Part shown: positions 1-8,260 of the stretch, in pieces
Layout of the letters: each line of letters starts with the position of its first letter
How positions within the stretch are numbered: the stretch's first letter is position 1
Assembly (NCBI GenBank): GCA_024694145.1
Contig: JAILKD010000088.1
Coordinates: 1 to 34,029 of the forward strand
Source of the DNA: a bacterium
Lineage (GTDB): Bacteria; Bacillota_I; Bacilli_A; Acholeplasmatales; JAEDCM01
DNA length: 34,029 bases
Direction of reading: 5' to 3'
Notes under the pieces: model-generated
Databases searched by the model: none
What the model was told of the DNA's origin: nothing
Seen by the model: the letters and a program-made list of their open reading frames with translations, nothing else
Translations under genes and position numbers: made by a program

Positions 1-1
1 A

Positions 2-142
2 GATAAATGATTAAGTAATGGCCATATAGAAGGAATGAATAATCATATAAAAACTATTAAGAAAGATGGATATGGATTTAAAACTTTTTCATTATTTAGA
101 AAAAGGCTTATGTATATAATTAATAAGCTAAAAGTTAAATAA
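2..142 (+). pseudogene. 3' end of an ISL3-family transposase, interrupted by an in-frame stop
   Basis: Frame 2 reads SNGHIEGMNNHIKTIKK followed by DGYGFKTFSLFRKRL and ends at TAA. This matches the C-terminal tail of ISL3-family DDE transposases, whose usual form is SNG-x-x-EG-x-N-x-x-IK, then a Y/F-G-[FY]-x-x-F-x-x-[FL]-R segment. A TGA lies in frame two codons before SNG (positions 8-10), and the other two frames also stop just upstream, so the copy appears broken or frameshifted. Most of the gene lies outside the window, so the extent of decay cannot be judged. The family call rests only on this tail. Confidence 0.7.
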
Positions 143-164
143 TAATATAATTCTAACCATACAA

Positions 165-214
165 AAAGAGGTAATCACTAACCCATTTTTGTAAGTGTTT
201 ACCTCTTTATTATT
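165..214 (+). terminator. Hairpin terminator after the transposase fragment
   Basis: AAAGAGGTAA pairs with TTACCTCTTT, and the stem continues as CACT/AGTG after one T-T mismatch, around a loop of about a dozen bases. A T-rich run follows. It lies just after the transposase stop and is suited to terminating rightward transcription. Confidence 0.6.
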
Positions 215-238
215 GTCTTTTTTCGAGCTGCTACCTAA

Positions 239-259
239 CAACCCGTTTTAGATAGAGCC
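239..259. mobile_element. Possible terminal inverted repeat of the ISL3-type element
   Basis: ACAACCCGTTTTAGATAGAGCC, read on the other strand, begins GGCTCTATCTAAAACGGGTT. ISL3-family ends often begin with GG[CT]TCT and carry a conserved GGGT block, and this stretch lies the expected short distance past the transposase stop and terminator. The partner end and the 8-bp target duplication are outside the window. The rest of 143-411 shows nothing else that I recognise. Confidence 0.4.
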
Positions 260-411
260 AGAATAATTCCTAGTTTTAGTATACGAAAAAAATCTTTTTT
301 TATAAACTAATAAAAATATGTTAATGGTTTTTTATAGTTCGGTATATTGAGATATATTGATAGCTGAAGTGTTATAACGAAATATAAATCTAAACAACTT
401 AAAAAATCTAT

Positions 412-1566
412 TTACTTGCTTAGTTTAGAAAAATATTCATCAACATTATCGCTATTTTTGAAAAAATGTTTAACAATAAAATAAATAAAGGGTATAGTTA
501 TTTCGGTTGGTTCTTTTCCTTTTTTATAATTTATCACTGGGCAAGGGTAGTCAAAATTAATTTTTGATTCATTTATTTTAAAGAACTTTTCCCTTTTTTT
601 TGCATTTCCTTTGATATTGCGTTCTTTTCTCTTAGTATATTCGTCTACAGTGTAAAAAATATTCTCTTTATCAATATGAGAAATATAAGGTATATTATGT
701 TCATAAAAATATTCTATATGAATCATTTGAGTAATAATTGAATCATCATCGAAATCATAATCGTCAAGTAATTCTTCAAATGTTATGCTATTATCATCTG
801 TAAATACCCATAATTGATCGTTATAATTTTTATTTGAATATAATTTAGTTTCATTACAACGATTTAGTTGGTTAAAATCAAAAACAACTCCTTTTTCAGT
901 TCCCTCACATAATGTTTTGTCATCAATTAATCCATCTTCGATTATATCATTACTTCTAAAACTAATCTTAGATATAATTTTATCTTTAATCATTTTATGA
1001 AGGATTTTTAATAAATTGGTATCCAAACAAATATGGATTGTCTTTTTATTATTTAAATCAAAAATACGATCGACTTTAAATATCATTTTATCAGAAATAG
1101 GAATTAGATTCCATTTTATGAAATCTGTATCATTAATTAGATTATCATATACGTTAATAAGTTTTTCTTGTTTTAAAATAACTCTTTTTTCAAAATTCTC
1201 AAAATATATATCAAAACCACAATAAATATAAATATAAGAAACCGTTTTATTAAGGTCTGCTTCGTTTATATTTTTTAATATTAAAAAATCAATCTTATTA
1301 AACTCTTCAACTATGTTTGAATCAATACAAACGGGTTCAATTTTTTTATGAGCAAAACCATACCATTTATTTTTTATTTTTTTGTTTAACTTATCTATCC
1401 ACTTGTTTATTGTGTTACAAATGATTTTTTTGTCATATTTTTTTGAAATAATACTTATTAGCGTTTTATCTTTATTTAAATATGTTTCTTCAATAATATT
1501 AATTCTTCCTTCATAATATTTTTGAATTGACAATCTATCGTATAGCTCTTCAATTTCTAAATCCAT
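412..1566 (-). CDS. Uncharacterised 384-aa protein
   Basis: I do not recognise this protein. It is soluble, very rich in Lys, Ile, Asn and Asp, and has no signal peptide or membrane segment. Visible landmarks are an acidic patch (LLDDYDFDDDS) around residue 265 and a basic stretch (KRKERNIKGNAKKREK) around residue 315. The sequences CIDSNIV and CLDTNLL recall the first strand of PIN-type nucleases, but I see no consistent set of later acidic residues. The start is supported by AGGAG six bases upstream of ATG. It lies between an IS end and a decayed sugar-transferase fragment at the far end of the polysaccharide locus. It may be a late arrival there rather than a glycan gene. Confidence 0.6.
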   Translation of the reverse strand: MDLEIEELYDRLSIQKYYEGRINIIEETYLNKDKTLISIISKKYDKKIICNTINKWIDKLNKKIKNKWYGFAHKKIEPVCIDSNIVEEFNKIDFLILKNINEADLNKTVSYIYIYCGFDIYFENFEKRVILKQEKLINVYDNLINDTDFIKWNLIPISDKMIFKVDRIFDLNNKKTIHICLDTNLLKILHKMIKDKIISKISFRSNDIIEDGLIDDKTLCEGTEKGVVFDFNQLNRCNETKLYSNKNYNDQLWVFTDDNSITFEELLDDYDFDDDSIITQMIHIEYFYEHNIPYISHIDKENIFYTVDEYTKRKERNIKGNAKKREKFFKINESKINFDYPCPVINYKKGKEPTEITIPFIYFIVKHFFKNSDNVDEYFSKLSK

Positions 1567-1606
1567 TTATTTATCTCCTAATTTTTGTTTGCAAATGAAA
1601 AAAAAT

Positions 1607-1705
1607 AATATATTTAATATCTAGTTCTATTGATTCGTCAAATGATAAAGCATTTCTATTATGTTGTATTTGCCATAAACATAATAGCCCCCCTTTAGCA
1701 TCTAC
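1607..1705 (-). pseudogene. Remnant of a polyprenyl-phosphate glycosylphosphotransferase C-terminus
   Basis: The minus strand encodes LWQIQHNRNALSFDESIELDIKYI. This closely follows the C-terminal block of bacterial sugar transferases (PF02397; usual form GLWQVSGRN-x-x-SFDE-x-x-x-LD-x-x-YI). Upstream there is only a short DAKGG-like scrap in the same frame, then a GGGGGG run and stops. Downstream the expected NWS-x-W segment is missing. It is not a copy of the intact transferase in this locus, which reads YWQVYGRSDVDF at the same site, so it is probably left over from an older or exchanged locus. Confidence 0.55.
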
Positions 1706-1724
1706 TTTATGTTTTGCTCATTCA

Positions 1725-3215
1725 TTAAATAGTTTGAATTATTTCTTCTTCTTTTTTACTTATGTCTTCAAGTGTTATATCAGATAAAATCATTATATAA
1801 GGAATCAGGTACATTACACTAAATAATGTATTATCAATTAACCCATGAATTATGCCTACAAATATAAATGCAATTAATAAATATTTGTAGTCTTCTTTTA
1901 CTTTTATTACATTTTTTAAAGAATCTATTCGATGATATAACAATGCAACTAATCCAATAATTCCTCCAACTGCAAGTGTTGTCATAATAGTATTATGTGC
2001 TAGCATAGGACTTAGTACAATCGGATCTGTTGGAGTGAAAACATAACTAAAAGCAGGGGACATTTCAAATAATATAGATGGTGAACCACCAAATATAGCA
2101 TTTAGAGGATTTTTAAAACAAAAATCGCATATCCATGTCCAAAAAATATTTCTACCATTAAGGTCTAATCCACGAGAAAATAGTTTTTCTCGAATAACAG
2201 GGAATGAAATGATAGCAATAATCAAAAGAAGGAAACAAGCACCATAAAATCCTCCAATATATTTCCATCTATTCTTTGATGGTTTAAAAATCAAATATAA
2301 ATAAATTGGGCTTACTATTGCTGTAGTTATTTGAGCTCCTCTAGAATCATTTATTAAAAGGGTTATGACTAACAGGAACGAAACAAATAAATAGTCCCAT
2401 CTTTTTCGGTTTTGACTATATAAATAGATTGTAATTGGAAGGCATATCTCTAATGCTACGGAAATAACATTTTTTTCTCCCCATCCTATCAAATATCTTA
2501 ATTCATTATAATCTGTTATATTTGTTATTTTTGAATATATATTTATTGAGTAGAATTGTATAAGAAGATAAATTGAAAAAATATAAAGAGATTTAAGGTA
2601 TATTAATTTATCATTAGACGCTCTATATGAAGATAATAAAATGCTTAATCCTGTTAATCCAAAAAGGCCAAATGAAGCCAAATATCCATATTTTATATCA
2701 TAGCTAAAACTATATTTAGAAAAGTCTATTATTGTACCACTAGTTGATGATATGTTGTCGGGAACAAGATAATAGTAATTATTAAACGCATAATTATTAT
2801 TAAATATATGCCTAATAATTGTCGAAAGTAAAAAAACAATTGAGAGTAATAATAAACTTTTGGTTATAATATTAAATTTTAATTTCAAACCATTGTCTTT
2901 AATATTACGTAATATATATATTCCTAAACTAATAAATAAGGATATAGATGTTATTATGACAGGAATAGGAATGTTATCAAAATAGAAAATATGTCTAAAA
3001 CAAGTAAATGAGAGTAAAGAAGGAAGTAATAATAATCTCATATCTTTATTTAGTAAAGGTGTAATGAGTAAAAACAACGAAATACTTATATAAGATGTAT
3101 ATAATGAGTTAACTGCCCATCCTATAAAGCATAATAAAGAAAAAAAACCTAGATAAGGGTAACTATATGATATTTTTTCTTTATTATCTTTAATATAATT
3201 AATAAAGGATGACAT
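1725..3215 (-). CDS. O-antigen polymerase/ligase family membrane protein (Wzy-like)
   Basis: This 496-aa protein is almost entirely membrane segments, about a dozen. A large loop near residues 330-410 carries RGLDLNGRNIFWTW, then a KNPLNAIFGG block and AHNTIMTTLAVGGIIG. That pattern is typical of the Wzy_C/O-antigen ligase superfamily (PF04932), whose members polymerise or transfer undecaprenyl-linked glycans on the outer face of the membrane. The start is set by AGGAGGGG five bases before ATG. It is the last clear glycan gene of the locus, 23 bp after rmlC. The locus has another Wzy-like gene, so this one could be a second polymerase or a ligase. Sequence alone does not decide between them. 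Confidence 0.8.
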   Translation of the reverse strand: MSSFINYIKDNKEKISYSYPYLGFFSLLCFIGWAVNSLYTSYISISLFLLITPLLNKDMRLLLLPSLLSFTCFRHIFYFDNIPIPVIITSISLFISLGIYILRNIKDNGLKLKFNIITKSLLLLSIVFLLSTIIRHIFNNNYAFNNYYYLVPDNISSTSGTIIDFSKYSFSYDIKYGYLASFGLFGLTGLSILLSSYRASNDKLIYLKSLYIFSIYLLIQFYSINIYSKITNITDYNELRYLIGWGEKNVISVALEICLPITIYLYSQNRKRWDYLFVSFLLVITLLINDSRGAQITTAIVSPIYLYLIFKPSKNRWKYIGGFYGACFLLLIIAIISFPVIREKLFSRGLDLNGRNIFWTWICDFCFKNPLNAIFGGSPSILFEMSPAFSYVFTPTDPIVLSPMLAHNTIMTTLAVGGIIGLVALLYHRIDSLKNVIKVKEDYKYLLIAFIFVGIIHGLIDNTLFSVMYLIPYIMILSDITLEDISKKEEEIIQTI

Positions 3216-3238
3216 ATTAACCCCTCCTAGATTATTAT

Positions 3239-3790
3239 TTACAGATTCTTTAATAAAGGATGTTTTTTATCTTTTTCAGATAATAATACTTCTCCTTCAA
3301 ACGGCCATTTTATGCCTATTTCTGAATCGTTCCACATTATTCCGCCTTCATCTTCTGGGTGATATAATTCGTCACATTTATAGCAAAAAGTTGCAGATTC
3401 AGATAATACTATAAAGCCATGAGCAAATCCTCTTGGAATCATAAATTGATTACCTTTTTCAGCTGAAAGGATTACTCCTTCCCATTTGCCATATGTTGGA
3501 GAATCTTTTCTTAAATCAACACAAACATCAAATACTTCTCCTTCAATGCATCTAACAAGCTTTGCTTGTGGAAAAGTCTTTTGAAAGTGTAATCCTCTTA
3601 ATACTCCTTTTTTAGATTTTGATTGATTATCCTGAATAAATTTATAATTAAGTCCTGCAGCATTAAAGTCTGTTTCTTTATATGTTTCCATAAAGTATCC
3701 ACGATTATCACCATATTTTTTAGGCTCAATTATGTATACATCTTTAATGCTTGTTTCTATAAATGTAAAATTACCGAATTGTTTGGGCAT
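3239..3790 (-). CDS. rfbC: dTDP-4-dehydrorhamnose 3,5-epimerase
   Basis: RmlC epimerises C3 and C5 of dTDP-4-keto-6-deoxy-D-glucose to dTDP-4-keto-L-rhamnose in the cytoplasm. The 183-aa length is normal for the family. The protein shows RGYFMETY near the N-terminus and FIQDNQSKS followed by VLRGLHFQ; the His of this motif is the family's catalytic base. It also shows a PRGFAHGF cupin strand and the substrate-binding YHPEDEGGIMWND. AAGGAGGG precedes the ATG. It lies between UDP-glucose dehydrogenase and the terminal polymerase-like gene. No RmlD reductase is present in the window, so its product is either reduced by an enzyme encoded elsewhere or used by the aminotransferase of this operon. 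Confidence 0.95.
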   Translation of the reverse strand: MPKQFGNFTFIETSIKDVYIIEPKKYGDNRGYFMETYKETDFNAAGLNYKFIQDNQSKSKKGVLRGLHFQKTFPQAKLVRCIEGEVFDVCVDLRKDSPTYGKWEGVILSAEKGNQFMIPRGFAHGFIVLSESATFCYKCDELYHPEDEGGIMWNDSEIGIKWPFEGEVLLSEKDKKHPLLKNL

Positions 3791-3805
3791 AGTATACCCT
3801 CCTTT

Positions 3806-5029
3806 TTAATCTCTTCTAAATAAATCTCTTGTATATACTTTAGATTTAACATCATCTAAGCAACTATCATATCTATTTGCAATTATTGCATTAGATAGAG
3901 ATTTAAATTTTTCTAAGTCATTTATAACTTCACTTCCAAAGAAGGTGTCTCCATTATCTAATGTTGGTTCATAAATAATAACTTTTGCCCCCTTTGCTTT
4001 AATACGCTTCATTATACCTTGAATAGATGATTGTCTAAAGTTATCAGAATTTGATTTCATGGTTAATCTAAAGACACCAATAATAATTTCTTTTTCTTTT
4101 TCTTTTGTCCATAAATCATTTGCTGAATAATAACCAGCAATTTCCAATACTTTATCTGCAATATAATCTTTTCTTGTTTTGTTCGATTCAACAATTGCTT
4201 GTATAAGGTTTTCTGGAACATCTTGATAATTTGCTAAAAGTTGTTTTGTGTCTTTAGGAAGACAATATCCTCCATATCCAAAGGATGGGTTATTATATTG
4301 TGTCCCTATTCTTGGATCTAAACAAACACCATCAATTATACTCTTTGTGTTTAATCCTTTTATTTCGGCATAAGTATCTAATTCATTAAAAAATGATACT
4401 CTTAAAGCTAGATATGTATTAGCAAACAATTTTACTGCCTCAGCTTCTGAATAATCCATAAAAAGAATATCAATATTCTCTTTTAGAGCACCTTCTTTTA
4501 GCATATTAGCAAATATTTCTGCTTGTTTTTCATTAGTATTATTTTTTCCAACAATTATTCGGGATGGATAAAGATTATCATAAAGTGCTTTTGATTCTCT
4601 TAAGAATTCTGGAGAGAATAAAATGTTATTAGTATTGTACTTTTCACTAATTGATTTTGTGTATCCAACTGGTACAGTAGATTTGATTACAATTGTGGCT
4701 TTCTTATTTACAGATAAAACTAGTTCAATTACTTTTTCTACTAAAGATGTATCAAAAAAGTTTAATTTAGGATCATAATTTGTTGGAGCTGCAACTACAA
4801 CAAAATCCGCATTCAAATAAGCTCTTTTTCCATCAAGTGTTGCGGATATATTTAATTTCTTATTTTTAAAATATTCTTCAATATAATCATCTTGTATAGG
4901 ACTAATTCTATTATTAATTTTATCTACTTTTTCTTTAACAATATCAACTATTGTTACATCATGATTTTGAGCCAATAATGTTGCAAGTGATAAACCAACA
5001 TATCCTGCTCCAGCTATAGCTATTCTCAT
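3806..5029 (-). CDS. ugd: UDP-glucose 6-dehydrogenase
   Basis: The enzyme oxidises UDP-glucose to UDP-glucuronate using two NAD+. Evidence is the N-terminal Rossmann motif [14 protein letters not shown] near residue 125, FSPEFLRE (substrate-binding loop), and [10 protein letters not shown] near residue 250 with the catalytic Cys. A C-terminal UDP-binding domain follows. The ORF track starts at a GTG that overlaps the SD. I prefer the ATG four codons later, since AAAGGTG lies nine bases upstream; this gives 407 aa and leaves one base after the preceding stop. The upstream gene is a UDP-glucuronate epimerase, so the pair probably makes UDP-GlcA and UDP-GalA, acidic sugars for the polymer. Confidence 0.93.
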   Translation of the reverse strand: MRIAIAGAGYVGLSLATLLAQNHDVTIVDIVKEKVDKINNRISPIQDDYIEEYFKNKKLNISATLDGKRAYLNADFVVVAAPTNYDPKLNFFDTSLVEKVIELVLSVNKKATIVIKSTVPVGYTKSISEKYNTNNILFSPEFLRESKALYDNLYPSRIIVGKNNTNEKQAEIFANMLKEGALKENIDILFMDYSEAEAVKLFANTYLALRVSFFNELDTYAEIKGLNTKSIIDGVCLDPRIGTQYNNPSFGYGGYCLPKDTKQLLANYQDVPENLIQAIVESNKTRKDYIADKVLEIAGYYSANDLWTKEKEKEIIIGVFRLTMKSNSDNFRQSSIQGIMKRIKAKGAKVIIYEPTLDNGDTFFGSEVINDLEKFKSLSNAIIANRYDSCLDDVKSKVYTRDLFRRD

Positions 5030-5030
5030 A

Positions 5031-6086
5031 TTATTTAACACCTTTCATATAGTAATCATAGTACCAATTTGCAAAATTTCTTAATCCCTCTCTTAATGTT
5101 GTATGAGGTTTAAATCCAAAGTCTTTTTCTAACTCTGAAACATCAGCGTATGTAACAGGAACATCTCCTGCTTGCATAGGAACTAATTTTTTATGAGATT
5201 CAAAATCAAAATCCTTTGGTAAGACTTTTGCACTTACAAGTTCTTCGCTTAATATTTGCACAAAATCTAACAAATTTTCCGGATTGTTATTTCCAATGTT
5301 ATATATTTTGTATGGTGGTAATGGAAGTCCGTCTTCACCTGTTTTCTTTTCAGGAGCTTTTTCCATTACTTTCATAACTCCTTCAACTATATCATCAACA
5401 TATGTAAAATCTCTTTTACAATTACCATAATTGAATATTTCAATTGTATCGCCTTTTATTAATTTGTTAGTGAAACTGAAATATGCCATATCTGGTCTTC
5501 CAGCAGGCCCATAGACTGTAAAGAAACGTAGTCCTGTTGAAGGAATACTATATAATTTTGAGTATGAGTGAGCAAGCAATTCATTCGATTTTTTTGTTGC
5601 AGCATATAAACTAACGGGATTATCTACCTTATCTTCAGTAGAAAAAGGAATTTTTTTATTTCCTCCATAAACACTACTACTACTTGCATAGACTAAATGG
5701 TCAACAGGATATTTTCTACATAGTTCTAAAATGTTATAAAAACCAATTAAGTTACTTTGAATATATGCATCTGGATTTGTTATTGAGTATCTTACTCCTG
5801 CTTGTGCAGCAAGATTAACAACAATACTAGGCTTGTATTCTAAAAAAATATTATCTAATTTATCTTTTTCTATTAAGTCACCTTTGATAAAGATATAGTT
5901 ATTATTTGATTTGATATTATCCAATTCCTTTAATCTATATTCTTTTAAAGATACGTCATAGTAATTGTTAATATTATCATAACCAATCAAAGTACAGTTT
6001 TCAGATTTAGATAATAATTTTTTCATTAGATTTGATCCAATAAAACCGGCTGAACCAGTAACTAAAATTGTTTTATTTTTAAACAT
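5031..6086 (-). CDS. NAD-dependent epimerase, probably UDP-glucuronate 4-epimerase
   Basis: This is an extended short-chain dehydrogenase of 351 aa. It has [10 protein letters not shown] (NAD binding), [20 protein letters not shown] and the catalytic YAATK. The AAQAGVRYS block, [16 protein letters not shown] and the C-terminal MQAGDVP-x-TYAD are typical of the LspL/Cap1J/WbnF-type UDP-glucuronate 4-epimerases. These interconvert UDP-GlcA and UDP-GalA. The adjacent UDP-glucose dehydrogenase supplies the substrate, which supports this reading. The listed GTG start is less likely than the ATG three codons on, which has AGGTGAG about four bases upstream. A related specificity (another UDP-sugar) cannot be excluded. 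Confidence 0.88.
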   Translation of the reverse strand: MFKNKTILVTGSAGFIGSNLMKKLLSKSENCTLIGYDNINNYYDVSLKEYRLKELDNIKSNNNYIFIKGDLIEKDKLDNIFLEYKPSIVVNLAAQAGVRYSITNPDAYIQSNLIGFYNILELCRKYPVDHLVYASSSSVYGGNKKIPFSTEDKVDNPVSLYAATKKSNELLAHSYSKLYSIPSTGLRFFTVYGPAGRPDMAYFSFTNKLIKGDTIEIFNYGNCKRDFTYVDDIVEGVMKVMEKAPEKKTGEDGLPLPPYKIYNIGNNNPENLLDFVQILSEELVSAKVLPKDFDFESHKKLVPMQAGDVPVTYADVSELEKDFGFKPHTTLREGLRNFANWYYDYYMKGVK

Positions 6087-6116
6087 TTTGCTCACCTACT
6101 TAGCAATTCCTTTTTT

Positions 6117-7001
6117 TTAATAAACGTATTTTCCATTAGCAACATTCATTAGATGTATACCATATGGAGATTTACCATATTTATTTGCAGCATCTAATAA
6201 TTGTTTTTTAGTGATCCAATTATTTCTAAAAGCAATTTCTTCTGGAGCAGAAATCTTTACTCCTTGCCTTTTTTCAATCATTTGCACAAATTCAGATGCC
6301 TGAATTAAAGAATCCATTGTGCCGGTATCAAGCCATGCAAAACCACGGCCAAGGATAACACCTTTAAGTTTTCTTTCTTGAAGGTACATATTAATTAAAG
6401 TTGTTATTTCTAACTCCCCTCTATCAGACGGCTTAACTTTTTTTGCCATACTAGAGACTCCAGAAGGGTAAAAATAAAGTCCTGTTATACAATAATTTGA
6501 TTTTGGATTTGAAGGTTTTTCTTCAACAGATAATATGTTTTCATTTTCATCAATTTCCATTATTCCAAATCTTTCAGGATCATTAACATAATATCCGAAG
6601 ACAGTTGCATAGCCTTTTTCTACATTTTCAACTGCTTGCTTTAACTTTGAAGTAAATCCTCCTCCATAAAAAATGTTATCTCCTAACACCATTACACAAG
6701 AATCATTACCTATAAAATCAGCACCAATTAAAAATGCTTGTGCTAATCCTTCAGGAGCAGGCTGAACTTTATATGAAAGATTAATACCAAATTGAGATCC
6801 ATTACCTAATAATTTTTCGAAATTAGGTAAATCTATTGGAGTTGAAATAATAAGTATATCTTTTATACCAGCAAGCATTAGTGTGCTTAGTGGATAATAT
6901 ATCATTGGTTTATCGTAAACAGGAAGTAATTGTTTTGATGTAACCATTGTTAAAGGATAGAGTCTAGTTCCAGCTCCTCCAGCAAGAATAATTCCTTTCA
7001 T
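6117..7001 (-). CDS. rfbA: Glucose-1-phosphate thymidylyltransferase
   Basis: RmlA joins glucose-1-phosphate and dTTP to make dTDP-glucose, the first step of the dTDP-6-deoxysugar pathway. The nucleotide-binding LAGGAGTRLYPLT, then SKQLLPVYDKPMIYYPLSTLMLAGI and VMVLGDNIFYG, are near-canonical, and the 294-aa length matches the family. EKPSNPKSNYCITGLYFY and GRGFAWLDTGT are the usual sugar-binding and allosteric-region blocks. GAGGAGGG lies six bases before ATG. It is co-transcribed with the aminotransferase upstream. The next enzyme, RmlB, is in the preceding transcription unit on the other side of wzx. Confidence 0.96.
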   Translation of the reverse strand: MKGIILAGGAGTRLYPLTMVTSKQLLPVYDKPMIYYPLSTLMLAGIKDILIISTPIDLPNFEKLLGNGSQFGINLSYKVQPAPEGLAQAFLIGADFIGNDSCVMVLGDNIFYGGGFTSKLKQAVENVEKGYATVFGYYVNDPERFGIMEIDENENILSVEEKPSNPKSNYCITGLYFYPSGVSSMAKKVKPSDRGELEITTLINMYLQERKLKGVILGRGFAWLDTGTMDSLIQASEFVQMIEKRQGVKISAPEEIAFRNNWITKKQLLDAANKYGKSPYGIHLMNVANGKYVY

Positions 7002-7031
7002 ATAATCCCTCCTCTTTTCGAATTATATTTT

Positions 7032-8162
7032 TTATTTTACAAATTCAATAACTTTATCAATTATTTTAGATACTTCTTCGTTTGTTAGCCACATATGAAG
7101 AGGCATTGTAATTAAGTGTTGAGACACTTTATGTGCATTTGGACAAGTTCCGTTGCCATATTTATATACGCTATATTCAGTATTATCTCTATAGTGTACT
7201 CCACAATTAATATCATTTTTACTTAAGAACTCTAATAAAGCTTCTCTATCTGGAACTACTAATTCGTAAAGATGATATGAACATTCATCAGCATATGGAG
7301 CAGGTATTATTTGTATGTTTGGATTATTTTTGAATCCTTCATCATACATTTTCACTATTTCTCTTCTTCTAGCGTTTTCTTCATCAAGATATTTTAATTG
7401 AGTTAATGCAATTGCTGCCATGATGGCATTTCCATTATATTTATATCCTACATAGTCAACATCATATTTCCATGCATATGTTCCTTTGTTGCTTCTTGCA
7501 TATGTATCTTTATTAATTCCGCACCATGCAAGTTGTTTAGTTAATAAGTGAGATTCTTCATCATTCCAACATATGCATCCTGAATCTCCTGTTGCTAGGT
7601 TTTTAACAGCTTGATATGAGTATACTGCAACGTCAATCCCATCCCATGTTCCTGGGAAGCTTCCATTTACTTTTGTACCTGCCATATGTGCAGCATCTAA
7701 TATTAGCTTTAGGCCGTGTTTTTTACATATTTCAATTATTTTATTTAATTGTCCTACTCTTCCTCCGTATCCTACAAAAATAACTGCTTTTGTCTTAGCT
7801 GTTATCTTTCTTTCAACATCTTTAGGATCAAGACATAAGTATTCATCAACATCTGCAAATACAGGCTTTAAGTTTTCATACATAATTGCATGATTTGTCG
7901 AAACAAAAGTTATAGGAGTGGAAATAACTTCGTCTCCATCTTTCCAATTATTTTTCATTTTTAATATTTTTATTGCTAAATGAAGTCCAACTGTATTGGA
8001 GTTTAGATAATATGCATATTTATGTCCTGTATATTTTTTCCAGGCTTCTTCGAATTCAACAGTTTTGAATCCCATACCTGTCCATCCTTTTTCTAGACAT
8101 TCTTTAACTTGTTCTAGACACTCATCAACATGAAATTTTGGTTTTAATACTTGAATTGCCAT
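7032..8162 (-). CDS. DegT/DnrJ/EryC1-family sugar aminotransferase
   Basis: This PLP-dependent enzyme converts a nucleotide-linked keto-sugar to an amino-sugar. It has 376 aa, the fold-type-I pattern LILDAAH (PLP-phosphate/pyridine side), and SYQAVKNLATGDSG with the Schiff-base Lys. The ORF track begins at a GTG that is part of the SD; GAGGTGAC followed by ATG four bases later gives MAIQVLKPKF. Candidate substrates made by this locus are dTDP-4-keto-6-deoxyglucose (giving dTDP-Qui4N or Fuc4N), the RmlC product, and GDP-4-keto-6-deoxymannose (giving GDP-perosamine). Placement next to rfbA favours a dTDP-sugar. Specificity is inference. It opens its own unit behind a strong promoter. Confidence 0.88.
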   Translation of the reverse strand: MAIQVLKPKFHVDECLEQVKECLEKGWTGMGFKTVEFEEAWKKYTGHKYAYYLNSNTVGLHLAIKILKMKNNWKDGDEVISTPITFVSTNHAIMYENLKPVFADVDEYLCLDPKDVERKITAKTKAVIFVGYGGRVGQLNKIIEICKKHGLKLILDAAHMAGTKVNGSFPGTWDGIDVAVYSYQAVKNLATGDSGCICWNDEESHLLTKQLAWCGINKDTYARSNKGTYAWKYDVDYVGYKYNGNAIMAAIALTQLKYLDEENARRREIVKMYDEGFKNNPNIQIIPAPYADECSYHLYELVVPDREALLEFLSKNDINCGVHYRDNTEYSVYKYGNGTCPNAHKVSQHLITMPLHMWLTNEEVSKIIDKVIEFVK

Positions 8163-8198
8163 TTTCGTCACCTCATAATTTTATACTTTTTTTCAAAT

Positions 8199-8219
8199 AT
8201 ACTTATATTTTATAAGTAT
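8199..8219. promoter_or_regulatory. Palindrome over the -10 box, possible operator
   Basis: ATACTTATA-TTT-TATAAGTAT has perfect 9-bp arms around a 3-base centre and covers the -10 box of the internal promoter. This position suits a repressor site. AT-rich DNA yields such palindromes by chance, so support is modest. Confidence 0.35.
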
Positions 8220-8235
8220 TATATAAAAATGTCAA
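8207..8235 (-). promoter_or_regulatory. Strong sigma-A-type promoter before the aminotransferase
   Basis: On the minus strand a perfect TTGACA (8230-8235) is followed, 17 bases later, by TAAAAT (8207-8212). It lies in the only sizeable gap inside the glycan genes and would drive the aminotransferase, rfbA, epimerase, ugd, rfbC and wzy-like genes separately from the upstream unit. Confidence 0.7.
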
Positions 8236-8260
8236 ATTAATAATAAATTGTTTTTAACAA

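Noticed and set aside
2-142. TGA read as Trp (Mollicutes code) to repair the transposase fragment
   Set aside because: TGA ends ispE and the glycosyltransferase at 15939 at the expected places, and conserved Trp residues use TGG throughout, so the standard code is preferred and the fragment is treated as broken.
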